Positions 28,801 through 35,232 of a stretch of DNA of 64,000 nt are shown here, one piece after another. Position 1 is the stretch's first letter. The number at the start of each line of letters is the position of its first letter. The notes under the pieces are model-generated. The model was given only the letters and a program-made list of their open reading frames with translations. It did no database searches and was not told the DNA's origin. A program made the translations under genes and the position numbers. The stretch is from Brachybacterium fresconis. Its GTDB lineage: Bacteria > Actinomycetota > Actinomycetes > Actinomycetales > Dermabacteraceae. Where the stretch lies: assembly GCF_017876515.1 (NCBI RefSeq), contig NZ_JAGIOC010000001.1, positions 558,001 to 622,000 of the forward strand, read 5' to 3'.

Positions 28801-30320
28801 CGCTCCCCGGCCTCCGCCCCCGAGTCGTCGCACTCGGCCGCAGCGACGATCAGGTCAAGATCCGCGGGCACCGCATCGAACCGGGTGAGGTCGCCGCGGT
28901 GCTCGAGGACCGCCCCGAAGTCGCACAGGCCGTGGTCCGCCCGGTCCCCAGTCCACGCGGAACGGTCCTGGCCGCGTGGACGGTGCCGACCGAGCGGGCT
29001 GATGTCGTCGCGCTGCCGGATCTGCTCGAGCAGGTCGCCGCCGCCCATCTGCCCGAGTACATGCAGCTCGCCGCGATCACCGTCGTCGACACCATCCCGC
29101 TGACGAGAAATGGGAAGGTCGACGTCCAGGCGCTGCCCGGACCCACCTTCGCCGGGGGCGGCGGACGTGCACCGCGGGACGGGGCCGAGGCCGCCGTGGC
29201 CGCAGCGTTCGCGGAGGTGCTCGGGGTCCAGGACGTCCGAGCCGACGATTCCTTCTTCGCCCTCGGTGGCCACTCCTTCGTCGCCCGACCGGCAGTGGCC
29301 GCGATCGGTGACGCCCTGGGCCGGGATGTCCCCGTCCATGCCCTGTTCCGCGCCCCGACCGTGTCGCAGCTCGCGATCGAGGCCGACGGCGCCCCTCCGC
29401 GCTCTGGCGACGGCGTCGGCAGCCGGGACCGGCCTGCGGCGCCCGATCTCGAGGAATCGCTGTCGTCGCTGCTGCCCCTGCGTCCTGACGGGCGGGGGCA
29501 CCCGCTGTTCGCCGTGCACCCCGCGAGCGGACTCGCCTGGAGCTTCTCGAGCCTTCTCCCGCACCTGCGCATGCCTCGCCCCGTGGTCGGACTGCAGATG
29601 CCCGGGCTCACCACGGACGAGCCGCCTCACGGCACAGAGCGGACGCTCGACGAACTGCTGGATCACTACCTCGAGGCGATGCGCACCGTCCAGCCGCACG
29701 GCCCCTACCACCTGCTGGGGTACTCGCTCGGCGGCAGGATCGCGCACCATCTCGCCGCCCGCCTGCAGGCCGACGGCGAGGAGATCGCCCTGCTCGCCGT
29801 GCTCGACTCCTACCCGCGACGGGAGGGGTCGCTGCGGGGCGCCGAGGACGAGCAGGCGCGGTGGCGGGGCCCCCTGGAGGCTCTGGACGTCCCCGTTCCC
29901 GAGGGCGAGCTGGATGCCGCGGCGGCGGTCGGCGCCCTGCGCGCGGCCGGCAATGCTCTCGGGCAGCTGCCCGTGCGCACGGCGGAACGCATGGCCTCGC
30001 GCTTCACCCACCTCGGAGAGCTCCTGGACGCCGCGGGCACCCCCGTCGTCGACAGTGACCTGGCCGTTCTCGAGGCGACCCGGGACGTTCCTTGGGACCG
30101 ACCTGGCCCGGATGCCTGGATCCCTCACGTCACCGGCGAGGTCGCCGTGCGCCGGATCGATGCCCGCCACGACGACCTGCTCGACGAACCGGCGGCGCAG
30201 AAGGTCGCCGGCGCCCTGGATGCGCTGGCGAAGAGCGACGGAAACGACCAAACCGCAGGCGAGTCCGCTCCGAACCACCGGGAACGCAATACCACCGATG
30301 GAGACGGGACCACCAGATGA
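19821..30320 (+). CDS. Three-module non-ribosomal peptide synthetase with thioesterase
   Basis: NRPS of 3499 residues. Domain order with approximate residues: C1 15-450 (HHILLDGYS), A1 480-990, T1 1000-1065 (GGHSLLAT), C2 1085-1530 (HHIATDGWS), A2 1550-2040, T2 2055-2120 (GGHSLLAV), C3 2150-2580 (HHIATDGAS), A3 2600-3100, T3 3115-3190 (GGHSFVAR), TE 3215-3470 (GYSLGG). There are no epimerase, methyltransferase or oxidase domains. The ten-residue specificity codes, read by aligning to GrsA, are DADEAGLVDK, DADEAGLIDK and DADELGLVDK. They are near identical and have acids at positions 239, 278 and 331, so all three modules may load the same, perhaps basic, amino acid (inference). C1 and the TE (HPASGLAW, QPHGPYHLLGYSLGG) resemble EntF. 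C1 suggests an acyl or aryl starter supplied in trans. Start is GTG with GAAGGAG nine bases upstream. Confidence 0.95.
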   Translation: MTRRTSPDASTVTDRIPLTAAQRGIWYAQHLDPDNPTFQIGQYLDLSGSIDPALLRIAVTKMVADIDALSLRIHEDADGPCGQIRRPQPTADLLRVRDLRDLDEDRAEQDALAAMDREMSTPRALDGEDLFGATLFVVSEDRALFFLRVHHILLDGYSAVIALRYVAETYSRMARLLPRTRLPRPLAAGLAHVLAAVPSPLPTLGALLSDLEDYENSEQHGADASYWTQALAEAEPPEGLEGRSQGIAATVVRVGLPIGPERAERLAALESTLPKTVIAAIAVYLARLTGTEDVPIGLPVTARRGQVAKTTPSMLSSVLPLRVPVRLSDTLADVVTSSGDAVRAAVGHQRFRLEQIDAAPTHPGPSVNLLPVIDDLRLGTVRGTVHILSTGPVRDLSIVLSDLRSGAADPVLRLEGDASLHTTETLHDHGTRLLRLLDAMLEAPQDTSALLAPLTGDEEREALLALGHGARDPAPAGTILEAAAETVHRRGTDRAVVADDGHRSFADLEAESTRLAHYLIREGVEPGDRVAVRVGRTVRLPEIVLGILQAGAAYVPLDPAYPVGRVTHMLEDAAPAALLTTVDQQAQDREDGAAWTLPILLVDSETASWRRASASATHLPPVGPEDLAYVIFTSGSTGRPKGVAVEHRSLRVLLEQHRRTIHDPATARLGRPLRAAHTAGLSFDASWDPLLWLVSGHELHVIDDEVRRDPERLAAHLADQHIDAVETTPSFAEALLAAGMLERGHHPTEIALGGEAVGDALWNTLAAREDVHAVNLYGPTESTVDSLVAPIQEGRRPHLGQSVDGSRHYVLDAGLSPVPDRGIGELYLAGHGVARGYIGRPGLNAQRFVADPFAADGSRMYRTGDRVRRRADGTLRFLGRQDDQVKIRGYRVEIEEVETAMRRHPGITSAAAIVRGEGATARLIGYVAAASGHSDAELAAEVRDGLRDQLPEYMVPSAVLALERLPVTANGKLDRAALPDPGTAGVRGTRAPRTATERAVAAAFSAVLEQEGIGAEDDFFAVGGHSLLATRLAARLTDDLDRTVSVRDVFEHPTVAALARVLNGSPGGRAMTRPERGERPDPVPASLNQRRLWFLNRLEPDSAAYAVPVVLELEGELDTAALRGALEDVLARHEPLRTVLPAVDGEPVQRILPADGIASPLLAVDVPADRLDAVVAAEIHRPFDITREIPLRAVLLRTTLQHAVLVITMHHIATDGWSLAPLARDLGEAYTARTAGRDAFPEPLAVDYADAAMWQRGRLGSADDPDSELSRQSAFWRRALADAPPEISLPRDRARGTADPENADQRGVGEIRLDLDPQHHAALRSLAAEHRTSLFIVLHTALTTALHQHGTGDDVVIGTAVAGRGDPRLDDIVGFFVNTVALRTSLHGDPSLSELIERVRVANTEAYAHQELPFDVVVDSVRPPRDPDRPPVVQVLLTLQNAPSARLELPGVQVRVPTPTTSAGVKADLMIDVTPEGGDGPLSVVLGYDRGIFDGSTVERLRDSLDRVLAQFVADPEARLGDLPTVGPEALRRFAEREQGPAAPAPTTVLDRLARTAQEQPDAPSLRDSRGELTAAELLGRVESFAAGLAEIGVRRGDHAVIALPRTADAVTVLLGALRAGAVAVPVDSAHPDARLTRVLAAAGARVIVTADPARFAALLTTSDGAPAAPVLAVEDLPTGGAVPAPPGPEDAAYLVHTSGTTGAPKGVQVSHRALGTVLVQHEETLIGPLRERLGRAPRMLHLSGLSFDAAWDPVLWLVAGSALLIADDTVHADAESVVRLVQEERIDVVETTPSYAAQLVAVGLEDAVADGSGRLLLALGGEAVPPSLWDLTARSEALDGWNLYGPSESTIDALVAPIVPGPVVIGDPVAGVRARVLDRLLRPVPPGVEGELYLSGATLADGYRSRAAETATRFVADPTADGERMYRTGDIVRRSPEGALRFLRRADDQVKLRGYRIETGDIESALERSPGARAAVALVTAPGGPGTERIAAWVAGVLEVDSVRETARRELPAYMVPTTISVLGQLPLTSNGKVDTAALPEPQREPSSERAPREEAEKRMCRLLAEVLSISSAGPEEDFFALGGHSLLAVELVGRIRDEFGVGLPVRTVFDSPTPAQLLAAVRGGDHARGRAVVEADPPVPSAPVRLREWARENPRPPHEELPLSPDQARLWFLHQLEPDSAEYTVVLEADLEGDLDVDALGSAVDDLVARHEILRTSFPEIGGRPVQRIQDPPSGILRPGPVDVTAGFPLATGIPLRAGLTETGAHRWRLTLAVHHIATDGASLAPLVRDLATAYGARTAGMRSARRPLDVQFADHARHQQALHGERRDHDRHLEAWTERLRDAPQELDLPADGRRPEATTRHARTLRFSLPEAVTRPLLATGAARGASGFHTWFAALAGYLQRIGAGDDLVIGTPSAGRSDPDLTDLIGFFVTTLPIRTHVDGEQPFHHAVGRAREAVLHAMEHDGVPFERIVEAVAPARQLGRHPLFQTMLSVEEASGSALELPGVAVTRVEPDSTGAAKVDLSITLRPRDQDGVDGVLEYDANLFSEDAARGFVDRWVGFLEGIATDPGRSLQEIPAGPPSTPVEPWQATIAPQSVLEALSASAADRPRSTVLVGDEGTLTAGELAAQVDVMAGGLRAAGALAGDRIALAVRRGTESVAGMLAIWRAGAVAVPVDITLPGPRIAAMLRTACPSWVLRTGDAAEEGAARAAREAGIPADRILRCAELPAGTAPVDLPTGSEAAYLIFTSGTTGMPKGVQVPHRALTQLLMSHRSTLLPAPDRRRLRLAHTTGVGFDASLDPVLWAAAGHEVHVIGDDVRRDPEALVSALARHRIDAWETTPGYVDALRGQTALADLLDARAPEDPFVLLLGGEPVQPALWSWVHQRRAVQGWNLYGPTEAGVDTLVAAIDENPSPVLGAPTCGTVARVLDAHLRPVPVGSVGELWLAGDQLADGYLGAAPATAERFVADPFALDGSRMYRTGDLVAVRDALPGLRPRVVALGRSDDQVKIRGHRIEPGEVAAVLEDRPEVAQAVVRPVPSPRGTVLAAWTVPTERADVVALPDLLEQVAAAHLPEYMQLAAITVVDTIPLTRNGKVDVQALPGPTFAGGGGRAPRDGAEAAVAAAFAEVLGVQDVRADDSFFALGGHSFVARPAVAAIGDALGRDVPVHALFRAPTVSQLAIEADGAPPRSGDGVGSRDRPAAPDLEESLSSLLPLRPDGRGHPLFAVHPASGLAWSFSSLLPHLRMPRPVVGLQMPGLTTDEPPHGTERTLDELLDHYLEAMRTVQPHGPYHLLGYSLGGRIAHHLAARLQADGEEIALLAVLDSYPRREGSLRGAEDEQARWRGPLEALDVPVPEGELDAAAAVGALRAAGNALGQLPVRTAERMASRFTHLGELLDAAGTPVVDSDLAVLEATRDVPWDRPGPDAWIPHVTGEVAVRRIDARHDDLLDEPAAQKVAGALDALAKSDGNDQTAGESAPNHRERNTTDGDGTTR

Positions 30321-30532
30321 TGAACCCCTTCGACGACACCGACGCCACCTTTCGTGTCCTCGTCAACGAGCGCGGACAGCACTCCCTGTGGCCCGAGGCC
30401 GCGGACCTGCCCCGGGGGTGGGTCGCCGTCTTCGGTCCAGCGGCCCGTGCCGAATGCCTCGAGTACGTCGAGGCCTCCTGGCTCGACATCACGCCCCGGC
30501 GTCTGGACGACGGAGCGCGAGCCGCCTCGTGA
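30317..30532 (+). CDS. MbtH-like protein
   Basis: Small NRPS accessory protein of 71 residues that binds adenylation domains and is often needed for their folding and activity. The family signature is complete: NPFDDTDATFRVLVNERGQH (20 residues from position 3), SLWPEA, PRGWVAVFGPA and CLEYVEASWLDITPRRL. Its ATG overlaps the NRPS stop by four bases and its stop overlaps the next GTG, which ties it to this NRPS. Confidence 0.95.
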   Translation: MMNPFDDTDATFRVLVNERGQHSLWPEAADLPRGWVAVFGPAARAECLEYVEASWLDITPRRLDDGARAAS

Positions 30533-31536
30533 TATCCCTGCGCGGCGTCGTCAAGCACTACGGCGACCGGACAGCGCTCGACGGGGTCGATCTCGAGGTG
30601 CCCGCGGGCACCGTGCAGGGACTGTTGGGACCCAACGGCGCCGGAAAGACCACGATCGTGCGGGTGCTCACCACGCTCCTGGCACCGGACCGGGGGGACG
30701 CGCTGGTCGCAGGTTCCTCGGTGCGCACTGACCCCGCCGGCGTGCGTCGCGGCCTGGGAGTCTCCGGCCAGTACGCCGCCGTCGACGAGAAGTTGACGGG
30801 TTTCGAGAACCTGCACATGGTCGCCCGCCTGTACGGCATGCCGCGACGTGCTGCCGCGGGCCGCGCCCGGGAGCTTCTCCACGACTTCCGCCTCGACGAC
30901 GTCGCCGACAGTCTCCTCGCCGGACAGTACTCCGGCGGGATGCGCCGGCGACTCGACCTCGCCGGAGCCGTCATCGCCCGTCCTCCGGTCGTGATCCTCG
31001 ACGAGCCCACGACCGGGCTCGATCCGCGAGGTCGCCGCGACACCTGGGATGCCGTGACGTCCCTGACCGATGACGGGGTCACCGTGCTGCTGACCACTCA
31101 GTATCTGGAGGAGGCCGATCAGCTCGCCGACTCGATCGCCGTGATCGACCACGGCCGGATCGTCGCCGACGGGACTGCGGCCGCGCTCAAGAAGCGGGTC
31201 GGAGGCTCACGGATCGACATCACCCTCGCCGATGCCTCCGACGGCGCCGCGGCGCAGGACGCCCTCGCCCGCGCCGGGCATGATGCCGAACCGGATGAGC
31301 GCAGCAGACGGCTCACGCTCGCCGCCGACGACGGCGGACCAGGACTCTCGCGAGTGCTGACTGTCCTCGAGCGCGCAGGGATCGACGTCGAGGAGGCAGC
31401 GCTGCGACGCCCCACGCTCGACGAGGTCTTCCTCGGTCTCACCGGGGAGCCGACCCCGGAGACCGTCCCGGAGGAGCCCGACACCCCTCGGGCGCACCGC
31501 GTCGGCGCCGACGAGAGCGCGGAGGTCGCACGATGA
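30529..31536 (+). CDS. DrrA-type ABC transporter ATP-binding protein
   Basis: ATPase of an exporter, 335 residues. Walker A GPNGAGKTT, signature YSGGMRRRLDLAGA, Walker B VVILDEPTTGLDPRGR, and the C-terminal PTLDEVFLGLTGE typical of the daunorubicin-resistance DrrA group. The start is a GTG sharing four bases with the mbtH-like stop; a longer open frame upstream is the NRPS region in another phase. With the following permease it probably exports the NRPS product, and so may confer self-protection if the product is toxic. Confidence 0.92.
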   Translation: MISLRGVVKHYGDRTALDGVDLEVPAGTVQGLLGPNGAGKTTIVRVLTTLLAPDRGDALVAGSSVRTDPAGVRRGLGVSGQYAAVDEKLTGFENLHMVARLYGMPRRAAAGRARELLHDFRLDDVADSLLAGQYSGGMRRRLDLAGAVIARPPVVILDEPTTGLDPRGRRDTWDAVTSLTDDGVTVLLTTQYLEEADQLADSIAVIDHGRIVADGTAAALKKRVGGSRIDITLADASDGAAAQDALARAGHDAEPDERSRRLTLAADDGGPGLSRVLTVLERAGIDVEEAALRRPTLDEVFLGLTGEPTPETVPEEPDTPRAHRVGADESAEVAR

Positions 31537-32330
31537 GACCGGTCCGTGCCCTGCGCGACGGAGCCGTCATCGCCCGCCGCAACCTCATCGGCCTGCGCCG
31601 CACACCGGGCGCGCTGGTCACCGGGATCGCGCAGCCGATCCTGTTCGTGATCATCCTGGCGTACGTGTTCGGCGGCACGCTGGGTGGCGGGGCCTATCGG
31701 GAGTACCTCGTCGGAGGCATCCTCGCGCAGACCCTCACGTTCAACTCCTCCTTCACCGCGGTCTACCTCGCCAAGGACCTGCAGTCGGGGCTCATCGACC
31801 GTTTCCGCGCCCTGCCCATGTCACGGGTGGGCGTGATCCTCGGGCGCACCGTCTCCGACCTGGTGATGAGCGCAGTATCGGTGCTCGTCATCCTCGGTTG
31901 CGGGCTCGCCATCGGGTGGAGGGCGTCCACGGGGCCGGGGTCCGTCCTCCTCGCCTGCGCCCTCCTGCTGCTGTTCGCCTTCGCCGTGTCCTGGATCGGT
32001 GCCGTCATCGCGCTGACCGCCCGCTCCGTGGAGGTGGCGCAGAGCCTGGGGCTGCTGTGGCTGTTCCCGGTGTGCTTCATCTCCGGCGCGTTCGTCTCCG
32101 CTGACTCGCTTCCTTCTCCTCTGCAGGCCGTCGCGCGGTGGAACCCGATCACCGCGGTCGCGACCGCGGCGCGGCAGGGGTTCGGCAACGAGGTCCCACC
32201 CGGCTTCATGAGCCCGGGCGGGTGGCCGGGGGACAACCCGGTGCTGTACTCCGTCATCAGCTGCGCCGTCCTCATCGCGGTGTTCGCTCCCGCAGCGGTC
32301 TTCCAGTACCGGCGCATCAGCCGGCGATGA
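31533..32330 (+). CDS. ABC-2 type (DrrB-like) permease
   Basis: Membrane component of the exporter, 265 residues with six hydrophobic segments. An N-terminal RNLIGLRRTPGALVTGIAQP precedes the first helix, and LQSGLIDRFRALPMSR is the conserved cytoplasmic loop of the DrrB/ABC-2 family. The ending VAVFAPAAVFQYRRISRR-like tail (in the sequence LIAVFAPAAVFQYRRIS) is typical. Its ATG overlaps the ATPase stop by four bases and its stop overlaps the phosphopantetheinyl transferase start, so all are one operon. Confidence 0.9.
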   Translation: MRPVRALRDGAVIARRNLIGLRRTPGALVTGIAQPILFVIILAYVFGGTLGGGAYREYLVGGILAQTLTFNSSFTAVYLAKDLQSGLIDRFRALPMSRVGVILGRTVSDLVMSAVSVLVILGCGLAIGWRASTGPGSVLLACALLLLFAFAVSWIGAVIALTARSVEVAQSLGLLWLFPVCFISGAFVSADSLPSPLQAVARWNPITAVATAARQGFGNEVPPGFMSPGGWPGDNPVLYSVISCAVLIAVFAPAAVFQYRRISRR

Positions 32331-33028
32331 TCCGCATCCTGTCGACCACGGTGCCTGCGGTGCTCGAGGAATCGGGGAGGTTCGGCGGAGCCGCGAGCTT
32401 CGTGGCACCGGAGGACCTCATCGCGGCTCACGCACGGCGCGGCTCCCACGGGAACCGCACCCTTGCCGGCCGGGTGGCGCTGCGCCTCCTGCTGGCCCAT
32501 GCGCTCGGCGAGGCGCCCGCCCGGGCACGGGACATTCCCGTGGAGCGCACGTGCGAGCGCTGCGGGGCACCTCATGGGCGCCCCCGTGCCCCCGGGGTGT
32601 CGCTGTCCGGCTCCACCTCGGAGGATCAGGTGCTGGTGGCGGTCGCCGCACAGGAGGTGCAGGTCGGCGTCGACGTCCAGGCCCTTCCCACCAGGCTGTG
32701 GCCCGGCTTCGACGCTGCTGTCCTCCATCCGCGCGAGCGCACGCCTCGCCAAGCCGCTGGTCTGCCATCGGCCATCGCGGTGTGGACCCGCAAAGAGGCC
32801 TTGCTGAAAGCAGCGGGCGTCGGCCTGCAGATCAATCCCTCCCGGATCCCCCTGGAGAGCCGTTCCGAGACAGGGACAACCTGGTGGTCGACTGCCCGGG
32901 ATGCGCCCGAGGAGACGCGTGGCCTGCATGTGCGCGATCTCCCGGGTGCCGTGCCGCGGGCCGTCGCAGCTTCGGCGATCGTCCCCGTGCACGACATCGA
33001 CCTCGCCTCTGTGCTCTCGGCCCGGTGA
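32327..33028 (+). CDS. Sfp-type 4'-phosphopantetheinyl transferase
   Basis: Enzyme of 233 residues that moves phosphopantetheine from CoA to the Ser of carrier domains, here most likely the three T domains of the NRPS. Visible motifs are CERCGAPHGRP, VGVDVQ (metal-binding Asp; the usual second acid of D-x-E is Gln) and WTRKEALLKAAGVGL (the W/KEA motif of Sfp-type enzymes). The last gene of the operon, its ATG overlaps the permease stop. Having its own transferase makes the cluster self-sufficient. The Gln change is not necessarily damaging, because the Asp and the KEA Glu are kept. Confidence 0.88.
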   Translation: MIRILSTTVPAVLEESGRFGGAASFVAPEDLIAAHARRGSHGNRTLAGRVALRLLLAHALGEAPARARDIPVERTCERCGAPHGRPRAPGVSLSGSTSEDQVLVAVAAQEVQVGVDVQALPTRLWPGFDAAVLHPRERTPRQAAGLPSAIAVWTRKEALLKAAGVGLQINPSRIPLESRSETGTTWWSTARDAPEETRGLHVRDLPGAVPRAVAASAIVPVHDIDLASVLSAR

Positions 33029-33240
33029 GCGGCGACGGTCCGCCTGCCCTCGGGTCATCCGTGCTCCGGCGCAGGAGCCCTCGTGCGTGACCGCGCTGTC
33101 ACCGGTGTGAAAATCGCGGCCCGCCGCGGAGTCAGGGCCCCACCGCCCCTCGAGCGCCGCCAGGATTCGCTCCGCGCGGTCGATCCTGGCTTGATGGCGG
33201 GGGCCACGGGGAGCAGAACCCGCTCGGCTGCCCGCCGCCC

Positions 33241-34026
33241 TCATCGTGTCCGACCGTCCCCGGCGCTCCAATGCGCCACGGCGAAGACGCGGCGGAACGG
33301 CATCAGGACCCCACGACCGTCATCGGGGTACGCCGCGCACAGCCGTGCCCGGAACTCGGCCTCGAAGGCAGGACGCAGGGACGCGGGCAGAGCCTGGAGC
33401 GTGGGCCGGGCCCCGGTGCCGGAGACCCATTCGAAGACCGGATCCCTCCCGTGCAGCACATGAAGGTAGGTCGTCTCCCAGGCGTCGACCTCGAGTCCGA
33501 GTCGCTGCAGCGCGCGGACGTAGGTGCTCGCGTCGTACGAGGCGGGATGGGCGACGCCGACGAGATGCTCCGCGTACGGGTCCTCGGCGGCCAGGTCGTG
33601 GCGGATCGTGTGGATGGGCTCTGCGAAGTTTCCGGGGACCTGCATGGCCAGTACGCCACCCGGGGAGAGCAGGCCGGCCAGACGGGGGAGCTGCTCGAGA
33701 TGGTCCGGGACCCATTGCAGGGCCGCGTTGCTGACCAGGACGTCGATCGGCGCCGGGGGCTCCCAGGTGCGCAGGTTGCCGAGCTCGGCGTGGATCCCCG
33801 CGACGGACTCGGCACGGGCGATCATCTCCGGGCTGGAATCCACGGCGAGCACGCGGGCCGACGGCCACCTGGCGGTGAGGGCCGCAGTGAGGGTTCCCGG
33901 CCCGGCGCCGAGGTCGACCACCAGCTCCGGGGCCTCAGCGTCCACACGCGCGAGGAGGTCGGTGAAGGGTCTGCCCCGTTCGTCGCCGAACTTCAGGTAC
34001 TGCTCCGGGTCCCAGGCGTGCACCAT
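33241..34026 (-). CDS. tam: Trans-aconitate 2-methyltransferase
   Basis: SAM-dependent methyltransferase of 261 residues. It begins WDPEQYLKFGDERGRPFTDLL, highly characteristic of Tam, followed by the SAM-binding VVDLGAGPGTLTAAL and acidic loop AVDSSPEMI, then VSNAALQWVPDH. Tam esterifies trans-aconitate, a spontaneous inhibitor of aconitase, and so protects the TCA cycle. The ATG at 34026 has GGAGGGAG just upstream; a longer frame starting at 34080 would run through the operator. A 26-bp palindrome overlaps the -35 element. It faces the NRPS operon tail to tail across about 210 bp in which I see no gene. Confidence 0.92.
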   Translation of the reverse strand: MVHAWDPEQYLKFGDERGRPFTDLLARVDAEAPELVVDLGAGPGTLTAALTARWPSARVLAVDSSPEMIARAESVAGIHAELGNLRTWEPPAPIDVLVSNAALQWVPDHLEQLPRLAGLLSPGGVLAMQVPGNFAEPIHTIRHDLAAEDPYAEHLVGVAHPASYDASTYVRALQRLGLEVDAWETTYLHVLHGRDPVFEWVSGTGARPTLQALPASLRPAFEAEFRARLCAAYPDDGRGVLMPFRRVFAVAHWSAGDGRTR

Positions 34027-34052
34027 GGGTGCTCCCTCCGTCGTCCGATGTC

Positions 34053-34088
34053 GTCCTATCCAGATGTATCTTGACTTCAAGATACATC
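34053..34088 (-). promoter_or_regulatory. tam promoter with palindromic operator
   Basis: On the minus strand TTGAAG (34075-34080) and TAGGAC (34053-34058) are 16 bases apart and form a good promoter. A perfect inverted repeat with 12-bp arms GATGTATCTTGA and a 2-base centre spans 34063-34088 and covers the -35 box. It is AT-rich against a GC-rich background. The layout is that of a MarR/UrtR-type repressor site, as described for TamR in Streptomyces, but no such regulator gene is adjacent. Confidence 0.75.
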
Positions 34089-34214
34089 ACCGAGGACATC
34101 ACCATCGTCCGACAGGCGAATCCGATCGGTGCGTCGCGCCCGGGCCGCGTCGTGACGGTGCCGCTTCCAGGATCTCCTCGCGCTCTACAGGGAAGAGAAG
34201 CGGCCCGCGCCGGT

Positions 34215-35141
34215 TCAGCCGGCCAGGCGTTCGAGCCCCTGCAGCTCCGTGACCATCCCGCCGGCCTCGAGGAGCGCGGCGCGGAAGGCGAGGAGCGAGG
34301 GATGCGAGGCCGCCCCTGCGCGCGCCGCGGTGTACAGCGAGCGGTGCGGGTCGCCGGGCAGACGCACCGGCCGGGTCCCGCCGAGGTGCTCGGAGGCGAT
34401 GATCCCCGGGACGAAGGCGACCGCGTGCCCCGAGCGGACCAGGTGCACCTGCAGAAGCGGGTCCGGTGTGTCGAAGCGGACCCATGGCTCGACCCCGGCG
34501 GAGCGCAGATAGGTGCGCTCCCAGATCCCGGTGCGAGCACCTTCGGGATCGAGCGCCCACGGGGCGTCGGCCAGCTCCGCGACGGACCGGACCCGCGACC
34601 ACGGGCCGTGGTCGGGCAGCACCAGGAGCATGGGATCGCGCAGCAGTCCCTCCCGGTCGGTGCCCCGGCGCACCACCCTCTGCCCGCCCGGGTAGTCCTC
34701 CCCCAGGATCACCTCGAAGCGGTGGGCGAGCAGCCCCTCGTAAGCGCCTTCGACCTCGCGCTGGGCGAGCTCGATCCGCAGCTGCGGATGGCGCTGCTCG
34801 AGCACGCTGATGGCGGCGGGGGCCAGCGCGATAAGAGGCGTCTGGAAGGAGGCGACGCGCAGCACGCCGCCGACGTCCCCCTGAGCCTCCTTCAGCTCGC
34901 CCTCCGCGGACTCGAGCAGGCCCAGCATGTCCTCGGCGCGGCGGGCCAGTCGCACCCCGGAATCGGTGAGCACCACCCGGCGTCCGGCCTGCTCGAACAG
35001 GGTGACCTTGGTCTCCCGCTCCAGCTGGGAGAGCTGCTGGGACACCGCCGACGGTGACATCGAATGGGCCTGCGCGACGGCCGACATGGTCTCCAGCCTG
35101 TGCAGTTCGTGCAGCAGGAACAGGCGATGCAGGCTCAGCAC
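34215..35141 (-). CDS. LysR-family transcriptional regulator
   Basis: LTTR of 308 residues. The N-terminal winged helix reads LHRLFLLHELHRLETMSAVA and SPSAVSQQLSQLERE. The effector-binding part has two alpha/beta lobes (from about residue 90). The start is GTG with AGGAGG five bases upstream. It diverges from the EamA transporter with a 91-bp gap that should carry both promoters. LysR regulators commonly control the divergent gene, so that transporter is the probable target. No effector can be named. Confidence 0.9.
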   Translation of the reverse strand: MLSLHRLFLLHELHRLETMSAVAQAHSMSPSAVSQQLSQLERETKVTLFEQAGRRVVLTDSGVRLARRAEDMLGLLESAEGELKEAQGDVGGVLRVASFQTPLIALAPAAISVLEQRHPQLRIELAQREVEGAYEGLLAHRFEVILGEDYPGGQRVVRRGTDREGLLRDPMLLVLPDHGPWSRVRSVAELADAPWALDPEGARTGIWERTYLRSAGVEPWVRFDTPDPLLQVHLVRSGHAVAFVPGIIASEHLGGTRPVRLPGDPHRSLYTAARAGAASHPSLLAFRAALLEAGGMVTELQGLERLAG

Positions 35142-35232
35142 GGGGACCTCCTAAGACCGGTCATATCTACTTCACGGTACACCTCGGGAACAATCGCTAG
35201 ACCTGGCGGTACTGGCGAGGCACAGTGGCATC

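Noticed and set aside
25728-30278. A 1516-codon open frame on the minus strand within the NRPS gene
   Set aside because: It is exactly antisense to the NRPS, has no recognisable domain and shows low-complexity shadow composition (Gly/Arg/Asp-rich). Long antisense frames are expected at this GC content.
19821-30320. Naming the NRPS product as a catechol siderophore from its EntF-like parts
   Set aside because: There are no aryl-acid genes, and the adenylation codes differ from the EntF serine code. The similarity concerns C1 and TE only.
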